Positions 7,068 through 13,928 of a DNA stretch of 21,729 nucleotides are shown here, piece by piece (positions within the stretch are counted from its first letter, which is position 1; each line of letters begins with the position of its first letter). A program made the position numbers and the translations under genes. The DNA lies in the NCBI RefSeq assembly GCF_002311515.1, contig NZ_DCAO01000033.1, forward strand, positions 5,776 through 27,504, written 5' to 3'. This DNA comes from Thalassospira sp. UBA1131. GTDB taxonomy: Bacteria > Pseudomonadota > Alphaproteobacteria > Rhodospirillales > Thalassospiraceae. The notes under the pieces were generated by a model. That model searched no databases. It was not told where the DNA came from and was given only the letters and a program-made list of their open reading frames with translations.

Positions 7068-7085
7068 TTGGCACGCATCCTGCTT
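7068..7085 (+). promoter_or_regulatory. Sigma-54 (RpoN) promoter
   Basis: TTGGCACG-N4-CTGCTT carries the invariant GG (7070-7071) and GC (7082-7083) exactly 10 bp apart. It matches the consensus YTGGCACG-N4-TTGCW at all but one of the strong positions. The start is predicted 12 bases past the GC, at 7095-7097. No good sigma-70 promoter overlaps it. Confidence 0.8.
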
Positions 7086-7095
7086 ATGACAGCAT

Positions 7096-7204
7096 GGACA
7101 GTTGTTCTTTGCAGGGGCGCGTTTCGCGCCTGGAACAACGTAATCTTCTGCAGTTTGCTCGTGTCCCAACCAAACTCAGCGGCGGTTTTTACCGCCGCTT
7201 TTTT
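7096..7204 (+). ncRNA. Candidate sigma-54-dependent small RNA, about 109 nt
   Basis: The interval runs from the predicted sigma-54 start to the end of a strong intrinsic terminator, and no credible ORF lies between. The RNA can fold into nested stems. GGACA (7096-7100) pairs with TGTCC (7162-7166). GTTGTTC (7101-7107) pairs with GAACAAC (7133-7139). Inside that, GGCGCG (7116-7121) pairs with CGCGCC (7125-7130) around a TTT loop. The terminator hairpin with its U-run forms the 3' end, a typical Hfq-binding end. The stretch 7140-7161 between the stems is left single-stranded and is the likeliest target-pairing region. The parts (enhancer sites, sigma-54 promoter, short terminated RNA) mirror the qrr genes of Vibrio, but I cannot align it with a Qrr core sequence. 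Targets are unknown. Confidence 0.7.
7179..7204 (+). terminator. Rho-independent terminator of the small RNA
   Basis: A 7-bp all-GC stem, GCGGCGG (7179-7185) with CCGCCGC (7192-7198), closes a TTTTTA loop and is followed directly by six Ts (7199-7204). It lies only 80 bases after the predicted start and not behind any ORF I accept, so it argues for a short dedicated transcript. Confidence 0.9.
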
Positions 7205-7416
7205 CTTGCCTGATTTCTGGCTCCTCCCAACCGCCATGTCTGCCCGGTCGCATGTTGTTTCTATGCGCGCAATCCACATATAGAAAATGTGGAAGTTCCT
7301 CCCACGCGGTCTCACTTTGCCGTGGTTTCTAAAAAAGGTTGTATTCGGATTATGTCTTTTGTATAAGAATATATACTAACAGATAGTCTCTATCCGCCGT
7401 TGGCATAGACTGGGGA
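7205..7416 (+). other. Non-coding leader region before the Cache gene
   Basis: No ORF is supported here. TCCTCCCA occurs twice (7222-7229 and 7297-7304). A small hairpin, CCACAT with ATGTGG, lies at 7274-7292. A weak sigma-70 promoter, TTATGT (7350-7355) and TATACT (7372-7377) with a 16-bp spacer, could drive the sensor-transducer pair that begins at 7417. The -10 is good and the -35 poor. Confidence 0.35.
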
Positions 7417-8043
7417 GTGAAACGAATGATATCCAAGAGTGGTATGGCTTTGGCCGGGATGCTCGCAGCAGCAGTATTTGTTCTGCCGCATGCTGCTCTC
7501 GCCAAGGCAGAGTTGCCGGGGGATCCAAATGCACTCATTACTGATGACGTGATCAGGGATATCCGGGAATGGTTGGCCAATCCGGTTGTTGAGCTGTCCA
7601 TCAGTTCGCAGAACAGATTGCGCAAGGACATGACGCAGGAACAGATTGATGCGGCCGATCTGCAGTGGCGCGCCGAACGCGAAGCAGAAGATCAGCCTTT
7701 GGTTGCCGCAATTCTGACCAATCCGCTGTCGAGCTACCTGACACAAGTTCAGGCACGCTCCGGTGGTATGTTTGCCGAGATCTTTGTGATGGATGCCGTT
7801 GGCCTGAATGTCGGTCAAAGCTCTATCACATCTGATTTCTGGCAGGGTGACGAAGCGAAATTCCAGAATACCTATCCAAACGGTCCCGACGCGGTGTTTA
7901 TCGACGAGGCCGAATATAACGAGGGGGCTGATGCCTGGCTTGCCCAGCTCAACATGACCATGAGCAATGCAGATCGTCAGCCGATCGGTGCCGTGACCGT
8001 TGAGGTCAATCTCAATGAACTCGCGCGTCGCCGCGGTCTGTAG
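7417..8043 (+). CDS. Secreted Cache/PDC-type sensor domain protein
   Basis: A 208-residue protein with a GGGGAG ribosome site before the ATG. Residues 1-29 are a signal peptide with a hydrophobic core and an ALA cleavage site. The mature part has an N-terminal helical segment (residues 40-95) and then a single Cache-like fold. Its core signature is FAEIFVMDAVGLNVGQSS (about 118-135), then a TSDFWQGDEAKF helix and the late strand pair around IGAVTVEVNL (190-199). Cache domains bind small molecules outside the cell membrane. The protein has no membrane anchor, so it should be free in the periplasm. Its stop is 11 bases before the transducer ATG, which implies one operon and suggests that it presents a ligand to that transducer. 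Ligand unknown. Confidence 0.75.
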   Translation: MKRMISKSGMALAGMLAAAVFVLPHAALAKAELPGDPNALITDDVIRDIREWLANPVVELSISSQNRLRKDMTQEQIDAADLQWRAEREAEDQPLVAAILTNPLSSYLTQVQARSGGMFAEIFVMDAVGLNVGQSSITSDFWQGDEAKFQNTYPNGPDAVFIDEAEYNEGADAWLAQLNMTMSNADRQPIGAVTVEVNLNELARRRGL

Positions 8044-8054
8044 GGAGAAATGTG

Positions 8055-9737
8055 ATGAAATTCTTCAAGAACCTCTCTATCCCCGCAAAGCTGATGAGCT
8101 GCTTTGCTATTATGATTGCCGTAATCCTGATGGTTGCCGTTGCAGGTGTTTTTTCCACCATGCAAGTCAGCAACGCCAATGATCAACGTGATTACCTTTC
8201 TAAATTTGAACGTGATTACCGCGACCTTGACCGTGCCTATCTTGTTGCGCGTCAGGAACTTATCTACTTTCTAACGACCGGTGATCGTGCTGGTTTGTCG
8301 GGTTATGAAAACTCGCTCGAAGAAATCGACATTCGCACTGACGTCCTGAAGACCTATGCATCAATCAGTCCAGAAGTTGCTGCCCTGATCGAAGAGATGG
8401 ACGGGGCGATTGACCGCTGGGAGGAAATCGCCGCGCAGCAGGCTGAGCTGATGCATCACTATCTGACGGTTAACCATGCCCGCGCGATTGAAGCGTCCGG
8501 CGAGCCGCGCGAACTTTCTGATCAGGTCACCATGATTGCGGGTGAACTTGCCAAAAACATCGATCAGATGATCCTTGATGTTGAGGCAGAAGTTGCCCAA
8601 GCCATGCGAATCTTCCAGGTCACACTCGGTGTTGGTGTTGTTCTTCTGATTGTGATGGCGGTCTTGTTCGGCGGCACTTTGTCGCGGATGATTGCGACGC
8701 CAATCCGTAAAATGACCGACGCGATGGGTAAACTGGCTGCGGGGAACCTTGATATCGAAACGCTTGATATGAAGCGTACCGATGAAGTGGGCGCCATGGC
8801 CAAGTCGCTTGAAGTCTTCCGGGAAAACGCACGTGAACGTGCCCGCATGGCCGAACAGGAAAAAGTCGAGGCCCAGCGTCAGGTTGAACGCACCCAGCGC
8901 ATGGGAACGCTTACCAAGGGCTTTGACGAAAAAATCCAGGATGTTCTGCATGCGGTGAACGCCGCCCTTGATGATGTCCGTTCGGCATCCGAGACGCTGA
9001 CATCCCACGCACAACGCGCCAACCAGGATGCGCAGGACGTGGCCGAACAGGCGCAAGAATCCTCGACCAATATCGAAACTGTTGCATCTGCAACCGCTCA
9101 GTTGTCGGCATCTATCTCCGAGATTTCCTCGCAGATTGCCCGCGTGACCGAAATCACGCAGGAAGCGGTCGGTCAGACAGAGCGTACCAACGAGCGTGTT
9201 GAAAAACTCAATGAAGCGGCACAAAGCGTTGGCGAGGTGGTCAATCTGATCAGTGACATTGCCGATCAGACCAACCTGTTGGCCTTGAACGCAACCATCG
9301 AGTCCGCCCGTGCGGGCGAAGCTGGCAAAGGCTTTGCCGTGGTTGCCGGCGAGGTCAAAAACCTTGCATCCCAGACGGTCAAGGCAACCGAACAGATCAC
9401 GGCCAAGATTGCCGAGATGCAAAGCGAAACCGGTGCTGCTGCCGAGGCTGTGCGTGGCTTTGCCGACACCATCAACAAGATTGATGAACTGATGTCGGTT
9501 GTCGCCAGTGCGGTGGAAGAGCAGGGCGCTGCAACCGAGGAAATCTCGCGCAGTGTCGAAGGTGCAGCGAACGGTAACGTTGCCATTACCAATGCAGTCA
9601 AAAGCGTTGCCAGTGCAACCACCGAAAGTGGTGACCTTTCCAGTGGTCAGCTTGACAGTGTCGGACGATTGGCGGCCGCCAATGACGAACTTCGCAGTCA
9701 CGTTAACGGCTTCCTCAATGACGTCCGTACTGTCTGA
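8055..9737 (+). CDS. Methyl-accepting chemotaxis protein
   Basis: A 560-residue chemoreceptor that signals to CheA/CheW. TM1 is about residues 13-36. A helical periplasmic domain (about 37-186) of the four-helix-bundle kind follows, then TM2 (about 187-209), HAMP (about 210-262) and the long coiled-coil signalling domain. The hairpin tip is unmistakable, from EVVNLISDIADQTNLLALNA through ESARAGEAGKGFAVVAGEVK at about 394-436. Gln/Glu-rich methylation-like segments lie on both sides. There is no C-terminal NWETF-type tether. I chose the ATG at 8055 because GGGAGA at 8043-8048 is ideally spaced from it; a GTG at 8052 is in frame but too close. It is co-transcribed with the secreted Cache protein and ends in a strong terminator. 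Confidence 0.95.
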   Translation: MKFFKNLSIPAKLMSCFAIMIAVILMVAVAGVFSTMQVSNANDQRDYLSKFERDYRDLDRAYLVARQELIYFLTTGDRAGLSGYENSLEEIDIRTDVLKTYASISPEVAALIEEMDGAIDRWEEIAAQQAELMHHYLTVNHARAIEASGEPRELSDQVTMIAGELAKNIDQMILDVEAEVAQAMRIFQVTLGVGVVLLIVMAVLFGGTLSRMIATPIRKMTDAMGKLAAGNLDIETLDMKRTDEVGAMAKSLEVFRENARERARMAEQEKVEAQRQVERTQRMGTLTKGFDEKIQDVLHAVNAALDDVRSASETLTSHAQRANQDAQDVAEQAQESSTNIETVASATAQLSASISEISSQIARVTEITQEAVGQTERTNERVEKLNEAAQSVGEVVNLISDIADQTNLLALNATIESARAGEAGKGFAVVAGEVKNLASQTVKATEQITAKIAEMQSETGAAAEAVRGFADTINKIDELMSVVASAVEEQGAATEEISRSVEGAANGNVAITNAVKSVASATTESGDLSSGQLDSVGRLAAANDELRSHVNGFLNDVRTV

Positions 9738-9760
9738 CGCCTAAGACATATCAATCCAAA

Positions 9761-9788
9761 AGGCGCGGGAATTTCCCGCGCCTTTTTT
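9761..9788 (+). terminator. Rho-independent terminator after the chemoreceptor gene
   Basis: An 11-bp stem, AGGCGCGGGAA with TTCCCGCGCCT, closes over a single T and is followed by more Ts to 9788. It begins 24 bases after the chemoreceptor stop. The minus-strand gene ends nearby at 9810, so the hairpin may also serve that gene, though its run of A residues on that side is short. Confidence 0.9.
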
Positions 9789-9809
9789 GTTTGGGGCACC
9801 GGGGCTGGG

Positions 9810-10997
9810 TTAAGACCCTGATGGTTCCTTACGATAGGGGCTGTGTTCGGAAAGGATGTAATCGCGGTTTTGACTGATGTGATTGCGCTCCTGGGTCAAA
9901 AATTGCGCGACCGCGCGATTCAGTCCCGGATCAGCAATCAGATGGGCGGAATGGGTTATTACCGGTTCATAGCCGCGCTGGATTTTATGTTCGCCTTGTG
10001 CGCCTGCCTCGACGGTTTTAAGGCCATGCTCAATCGCGATATCAATGGCCTGATAGTAACAGGTTTCGAAATGCAGAAGCGGCGTACGGTCGATCGTACC
10101 CCAGTTGCGGCCATAAAGGGTTTCAGACCCGATCAAGTTAAGAGCACCGGCCACCATTTCACCGTCATTGAACGCACATACAAGAACCGTGCGATCACGC
10201 ATACGGTCATGCAGCAGATCAAAGAAGTCGCGCGTCAGATAGGCCTGTCCCCATTTGCGATCAGATGTATCGCAATAGAAATCATAAAACCGGTCCCAAT
10301 GATGCGGTTTCAAATCATCGCCACGCAGCGCCTTGAAACCGTATCCGGCCTCCAGAACCTGCCTGCGTTCCTTGCGCAGGTTTTTGCGTTTGCGCGAATT
10401 CAGTGCGCCCAGAAAATCATCGAAATTCTGATAGTCGCGATTACGCCAGTGATACTGCATGCCCGTGCGCGCGAGAAAACCTGCCTGTTGCATCAACTGG
10501 CTTTCATCGCCGCTGCAAAACGTGACATGCAAGGTCGCCATGCCAAGCTTTTCCGGCAGTATCGTCATGCCGCTGATTAAGGCGTTGCGCACGCTGTCAG
10601 GATCTGGGTGATTTTTGGCGACAAGCAACCTCGGGCCCGGCACCGGGGAAAATGGCACAGCCGATTGTAGTTTGGGGTAATAGCGCCCACCGGCACGTTC
10701 ATAGGCCTCTGCCCATGACCAGTCGAAAACATATTCGCCGTAAGAATGGCCTTTGACATAAAGCGGGACAATCCCGATGACATCACCAGTCTCATCCTCT
10801 GCCACAAGGTGAAACGGCTGCCAGCCGGTTTCGGCGGTGGTTGATCCGCTGTCTTCCATTGCGGACAGAAAGGCAAAGCTGACAAACGGGTTGTCAAACC
10901 CGGCGCACTTGTCCCACTGGGCCTGTCCGATTTGATGAGTATCGGTGACGGTTTTGATTTCGACAGCCAAATCTGAATTCCTGCAGATGGTCCCCAT
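9810..10997 (-). CDS. FemAB-like GNAT-fold acyltransferase (DUF482 / PF04339 family)
   Basis: A 395-residue cytoplasmic protein of the family annotated as FemAB_like or peptidogalycan biosynthesis protein. Recognition rests on several stretches I know from the family: FVSFAFLSAMEDSGS near residue 40, IVPLYVKGHSYGEYVFDWSWA near 75-95, and the C-terminal GAQGEHKIQRGYEP (about 337-350) followed by TxSAHxI. These proteins have a double acetyltransferase-like fold. The substrate is unknown; the old link to cell-wall synthesis is tentative. The ATG at 10997 has GGGAG about 14 bases upstream, which is rather far; an upstream alternative start is not evident. It diverges from serA and has no partner gene. 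Confidence 0.8.
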   Translation of the reverse strand: MGTICRNSDLAVEIKTVTDTHQIGQAQWDKCAGFDNPFVSFAFLSAMEDSGSTTAETGWQPFHLVAEDETGDVIGIVPLYVKGHSYGEYVFDWSWAEAYERAGGRYYPKLQSAVPFSPVPGPRLLVAKNHPDPDSVRNALISGMTILPEKLGMATLHVTFCSGDESQLMQQAGFLARTGMQYHWRNRDYQNFDDFLGALNSRKRKNLRKERRQVLEAGYGFKALRGDDLKPHHWDRFYDFYCDTSDRKWGQAYLTRDFFDLLHDRMRDRTVLVCAFNDGEMVAGALNLIGSETLYGRNWGTIDRTPLLHFETCYYQAIDIAIEHGLKTVEAGAQGEHKIQRGYEPVITHSAHLIADPGLNRAVAQFLTQERNHISQNRDYILSEHSPYRKEPSGS

Positions 10998-11096
10998 GGC
11001 GCCCGGTTTAACTCCCGAGGCCTTATTTTTATACGCATTAGCCGGTATATGCGTTCAGAAGATAGGCGCAATGCGCATTTACGCAAGGGAAAGCCT

Positions 11097-11125
11097 TTGA
11101 CGGAAGCGCATCTAAGTCCTATTTC
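11097..11125 (+). promoter_or_regulatory. Promoter of serA
   Basis: TTGACG (11097-11102) and TATTTC (11120-11125) are separated by 17 bp. The -35 is strong and the -10 moderate. It leaves a leader of about 80 nt. Just upstream, ATGCGCAT (11070-11077) and a wider ACGCAT/ATGCGT pair (11033-11054) are small inverted repeats that could be operators; no known regulator site is recognised. Confidence 0.45.
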
Positions 11126-11211
11126 ATTGTGCCACAGGCCATTTGGAATTGGTCTGAAAACGGCTCGGGGATTTTCCCGTGTCGCCCTCGCGAAGAAAAG
11201 GATGGTGCGCC

Positions 11212-12453
11212 GTGAACAGCAAACTTTCGTTGGAGAAGGACAAGATCAAGGTTGTCCTGCTCGAAGGTATCCATGAAAACGCTGTAAAGATGTTCAAAGA
11301 GGCCGGCTACTCAAATGTCGACCATTACCCTGCTGCGCTCGACGCGGACGAACTGAAGTCCGTTGTCTCCGAAGCGCACTTTTTGGGCATTCGTTCCCGT
11401 ACCAAACTGACCGAAGACGTTATCGAAGCTGCGTCCAAGCTGACCTCGATCGGCTGTTTCTGCATTGGCACCAACCAGGTTGACCTGCAGGCTGCCGCGA
11501 TGCGCGGTATCCCGGTGTTTAACGCACCGTATTCCAACACCCGTTCGGTTGCCGAACTGGTGCTGGGTCAGATCATTATGCTGCTGCGTGGTATTCCCAA
11601 ACGTAACGCAGCCGCCCATGAAGGCGATTGGCTGAAAAATGCCCATGGCTCATACGAGGCACGAGGCAAGACGCTTGGTATCATTGGTTATGGCCATATC
11701 GGTTCGCAGCTTTCGGTGCTGGCGGAATCGCTTGGCATGAATGTCATTTATTTTGACGTCATCAATAAGCTTGCCATGGGCAATGCCAATTCCTGTTCGT
11801 CGATGGATGAACTGCTTGCCAGATCCGATGTGGTGTCGTTGCATGTTCCGGCCAACGAGCAGACCAAGAACATGATCACGGCGACTGAGCTCGCCAAGAT
11901 GAAAAAGGGTGCACACCTGATCAATGCGGCACGTGGCAATGTCATCGTGATCGAAGATCTGGCCGCCGCACTTGAAAGCGGCCATCTGGCCGGTGCGGCA
12001 ATTGACGTGTTCCCGGTTGAACCGGCCGGCAAGGATGAAAAATTCGAAAGCCCGCTGCGTGGCATGGAAAACGTCATCCTGACCCCGCATATCGGTGGTT
12101 CGACCCAGGAAGCCCAGGAAAATATCGGGATCGAGGTCGCTGACAAGCTGATCACCTATTCCGATAACGGCTCGACCCTGGGGGCTGTGAACTTCCCGGA
12201 AGTGTCACTTCCGGTCAAGGACCGCACCCACACCCGCTTCATGCACATTCACCGCAACGTTCCGGGTGTGCTGCTTAAAATCAACGATGTGTTTGCCCGT
12301 CGCGGCATCAACATCAGCGGCCAGTATCTGCGCTCAGAAGGCGGCGTTGGTTATGTGGTGGTCGAGGTCGACGAGGAAATCAAACCGGGCGAGGGCGTTC
12401 GCAAGGAACTCTCGGCGATCGAAGGCACCCTTCGCGTCCGCTTCCTGTTCTGA
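11212..12453 (+). CDS. serA: D-3-phosphoglycerate dehydrogenase
   Basis: Catalyses the first step of serine synthesis, oxidising 3-phosphoglycerate with NAD. The GTG at 11212 is preferred over the GTG at 11179: AAGGA lies about 9 bases upstream, and the product then begins MNSKLSLEKDKIK, matching the E. coli SerA start (SLEKDKIK). Length is 413 residues (E. coli 410). The Rossmann motif GYGHIG is at 159-164. The catalytic Arg lies in the NAARGN motif and the catalytic His in HIGGST. A C-terminal ACT domain (343-413) holds His347, Asn349 and Asn367, equivalent to E. coli His344, Asn346 and Asn364, which bind the feedback inhibitor serine. So this is the short, serine-inhibited type and not the long form with the extra ASB domain common in many other bacteria. 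Monocistronic. Confidence 0.96.
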   Translation: MNSKLSLEKDKIKVVLLEGIHENAVKMFKEAGYSNVDHYPAALDADELKSVVSEAHFLGIRSRTKLTEDVIEAASKLTSIGCFCIGTNQVDLQAAAMRGIPVFNAPYSNTRSVAELVLGQIIMLLRGIPKRNAAAHEGDWLKNAHGSYEARGKTLGIIGYGHIGSQLSVLAESLGMNVIYFDVINKLAMGNANSCSSMDELLARSDVVSLHVPANEQTKNMITATELAKMKKGAHLINAARGNVIVIEDLAAALESGHLAGAAIDVFPVEPAGKDEKFESPLRGMENVILTPHIGGSTQEAQENIGIEVADKLITYSDNGSTLGAVNFPEVSLPVKDRTHTRFMHIHRNVPGVLLKINDVFARRGINISGQYLRSEGGVGYVVVEVDEEIKPGEGVRKELSAIEGTLRVRFLF

Positions 12454-12474
12454 TCCGAACAGATTTTAGAGTAC

Positions 12475-12511
12475 AAAAAAGGGCGGGCACCATCTGGCAC
12501 CCGCCCTTTTT
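12475..12511. terminator. Bidirectional terminator between serA and the GNAT gene
   Basis: GGGCGGG (12481-12487) pairs with CCCGCCC (12500-12506). Six As precede the stem and five Ts follow it, so it works on both strands. It lies between the end of serA (12453) and the end of the convergent GNAT gene (12535). Confidence 0.9.
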
Positions 12512-12534
12512 CCGTTTTGTGGTGTCTGTGTTGC

Positions 12535-13017
12535 TTACAGCTTGCGATACATCACCAATGCATCGGTTTCGCCCAATGTCGGGTGCATGAAGGCACCGGG
12601 CAGACGCCCGACAATCTCAAACCCAAGCTTTGGCCACAGATGAACGGCCGCGGCGTTACTGGCGATGACGAAATTGAATTGCATCGCGCGGTATCCAATA
12701 TCCTTGGCGCGAAGAAGCGAATCTTCACACATGCGCCGTGCGATGCCCCGACCACTGGCGGCAGGGGATGTCATATAGCCGCAATTACAAACATGCGATC
12801 CGCCGCCACCCTGATTCTGGCGGATGTAATAGGTGCCAACGATCTCGCCGTCTTCCTCGGCAACCAGTGTGACCTTGTCCTTTCCCATCCAATAGGCAAT
12901 GACGTCGTCATCACTCATATTGCTATCAATGGCATAGGTATCCCCGGCCCGAAGGATGGGGGCGACAATATCAAGAATGGCTGGAACATCGTGTTCGGTG
13001 GCGGGGCGAATTTGCAT
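12535..13017 (-). CDS. GNAT-family N-acetyltransferase
   Basis: A 160-residue acetyl-CoA-dependent acetyltransferase. The GNAT core is plain: N-terminal IRPATEHDVPAI, the acetyl-CoA pyrophosphate loop SGRGIARRM at about 88-96, and the late motif SNAAAVHLWPKLGFE at about 119-133. The family includes many uncharacterised amino-acid, antibiotic and protein N-acetyltransferases, and the substrate here cannot be told. A GGGG stretch in the middle (about 70-73) is a short loop insertion. The ribosome site is weak. It starts 43 bases after the end of aat on the same strand, so it may be read from the aat message, and it ends at the shared bidirectional terminator. Confidence 0.88.
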   Translation of the reverse strand: MQIRPATEHDVPAILDIVAPILRAGDTYAIDSNMSDDDVIAYWMGKDKVTLVAEEDGEIVGTYYIRQNQGGGGSHVCNCGYMTSPAASGRGIARRMCEDSLLRAKDIGYRAMQFNFVIASNAAAVHLWPKLGFEIVGRLPGAFMHPTLGETDALVMYRKL

Positions 13018-13060
13018 GGGGTGCTCGTCTTGGCGTGAAGGTTAATCGGCTCGGCCGAAC

Positions 13061-13726
13061 TCAGGAGGGCGCGTGTGGCTTACTATCGCCGCCTGTCAGG
13101 GTTTCTTCAAGGATCTCGGGATCGACTTCAAACGGAAGGTTGGCGCGCCCCGTCAGTGCCTTTGCCAGTTCGTTGCGATACCGTTCGCGCGGGATTTCTT
13201 CGACCCCGAACTGTTTGAGGTGATCATTGACGAACTGCGTATCCAGCAGGCTGTAGCCCCCCTGACGCATCAGCGCGACCAGATGGACGAGGGCGACTTT
13301 CGACGCATTTGTCGCGCGTGAAAACATGCTTTCACCAAAGAACGCCTTGCCCAGACTGACACCGTACAAACCACCAACCAGCTCGCCATCTTTCCATGCC
13401 TCGATCGAATGCGCGCAGCCCATCTTGTGAAGCGCACAATATGCATCAAGGATGTTGCTGTTGATCCAGGTGTCATCGCGGGTATCGGTGGGCTCTGCAC
13501 AGGCGCGGATGACGTCGGGAAAGGCCCGGTCGACATGGATCTTGTACGTGCCTTTGCGCACAGCCTTGCGCAGGCTGCGCGGGACATGAAACCCGTCAAG
13601 CGGCAAGACGCCGCGCCACTCCGGATCAATCCAGTACAGGGTTGGATCATCATGGCTTTCGGCCATTGGAAACAGCCCGACGGAATAGGCGCGGATCAAA
13701 AGATCAGGGGTCAGCTGGTTTGACAT
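13061..13726 (-). CDS. aat: Leucyl/phenylalanyl-tRNA--protein transferase
   Basis: Transfers Leu or Phe from aminoacyl-tRNA to N-terminal Lys or Arg of proteins, creating the N-degron read by ClpS. The product from the ATG at 13726 is 221 residues, beginning MSNQLTPDLLIRAYSVGLFP as in other alphaproteobacterial Aat proteins. The reading frame stays open to an ATG at 13795, but the extra 23 residues do not resemble the family. Diagnostic stretches are HSIEAW, the long GGLYGVSLGKAFFGESMFSR segment with NASKVAL directly after it, and LLDTQF. The N-terminal domain found in E. coli Aat is shortened, as is usual in this group. The C-terminal tail is Gly/Ser/Pro-rich. It lies after the accBC terminator, so it needs its own promoter in 13727-13880, which I cannot define. 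Confidence 0.95.
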   Translation of the reverse strand: MSNQLTPDLLIRAYSVGLFPMAESHDDPTLYWIDPEWRGVLPLDGFHVPRSLRKAVRKGTYKIHVDRAFPDVIRACAEPTDTRDDTWINSNILDAYCALHKMGCAHSIEAWKDGELVGGLYGVSLGKAFFGESMFSRATNASKVALVHLVALMRQGGYSLLDTQFVNDHLKQFGVEEIPRERYRNELAKALTGRANLPFEVDPEILEETLTGGDSKPHAPS

Positions 13727-13880
13727 GATCGCAGTGATAATTGCTTTGATCCTGTTTTTCTGGTGGTTGTTTACATATGAGTGACCCGGTCGCATGCGAC
13801 AAGGTCGTTACCATTTCCAGTTTGAACCGGTCCCTTATAATAGGGAAGCGCGATTAAATTTTTGATTTAAATCTCAAACG

Positions 13881-13908
13881 AAAAACGGGAACCCGAAGGT
13901 TCCCGTTT
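13881..13908 (-). terminator. Rho-independent terminator of accB-accC, UUCG loop
   Basis: On the minus strand, AAACGGGAACC and GGTTCCCGTTT form a perfect 11-bp stem closed by a C(UUCG)G tetraloop, an exceptionally stable loop. The tail runs into TTTTT, then CG and TTT. It lies 20 bases beyond the accC stop. Confidence 0.88.
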
Positions 13909-13928
13909 GAAATCGTCTTAGGCGCTGA

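Noticed and set aside
6972..7283. 103-codon plus-strand frame across the small RNA region
   Set aside because: It starts within the 28-bp palindrome, runs through the sigma-54 promoter and the terminator, has no ribosome site, and its product resembles nothing.
8361..9701. 446-codon minus-strand frame opposite the chemoreceptor
   Set aside because: It is antisense to a gene with an unmistakable chemoreceptor sequence; the product has no family features and no ribosome site.
9843..10580. 245-codon plus-strand frame opposite the FemAB-like gene
   Set aside because: Shadow of the minus-strand gene, which has clear family motifs; it also follows a terminator with no promoter.
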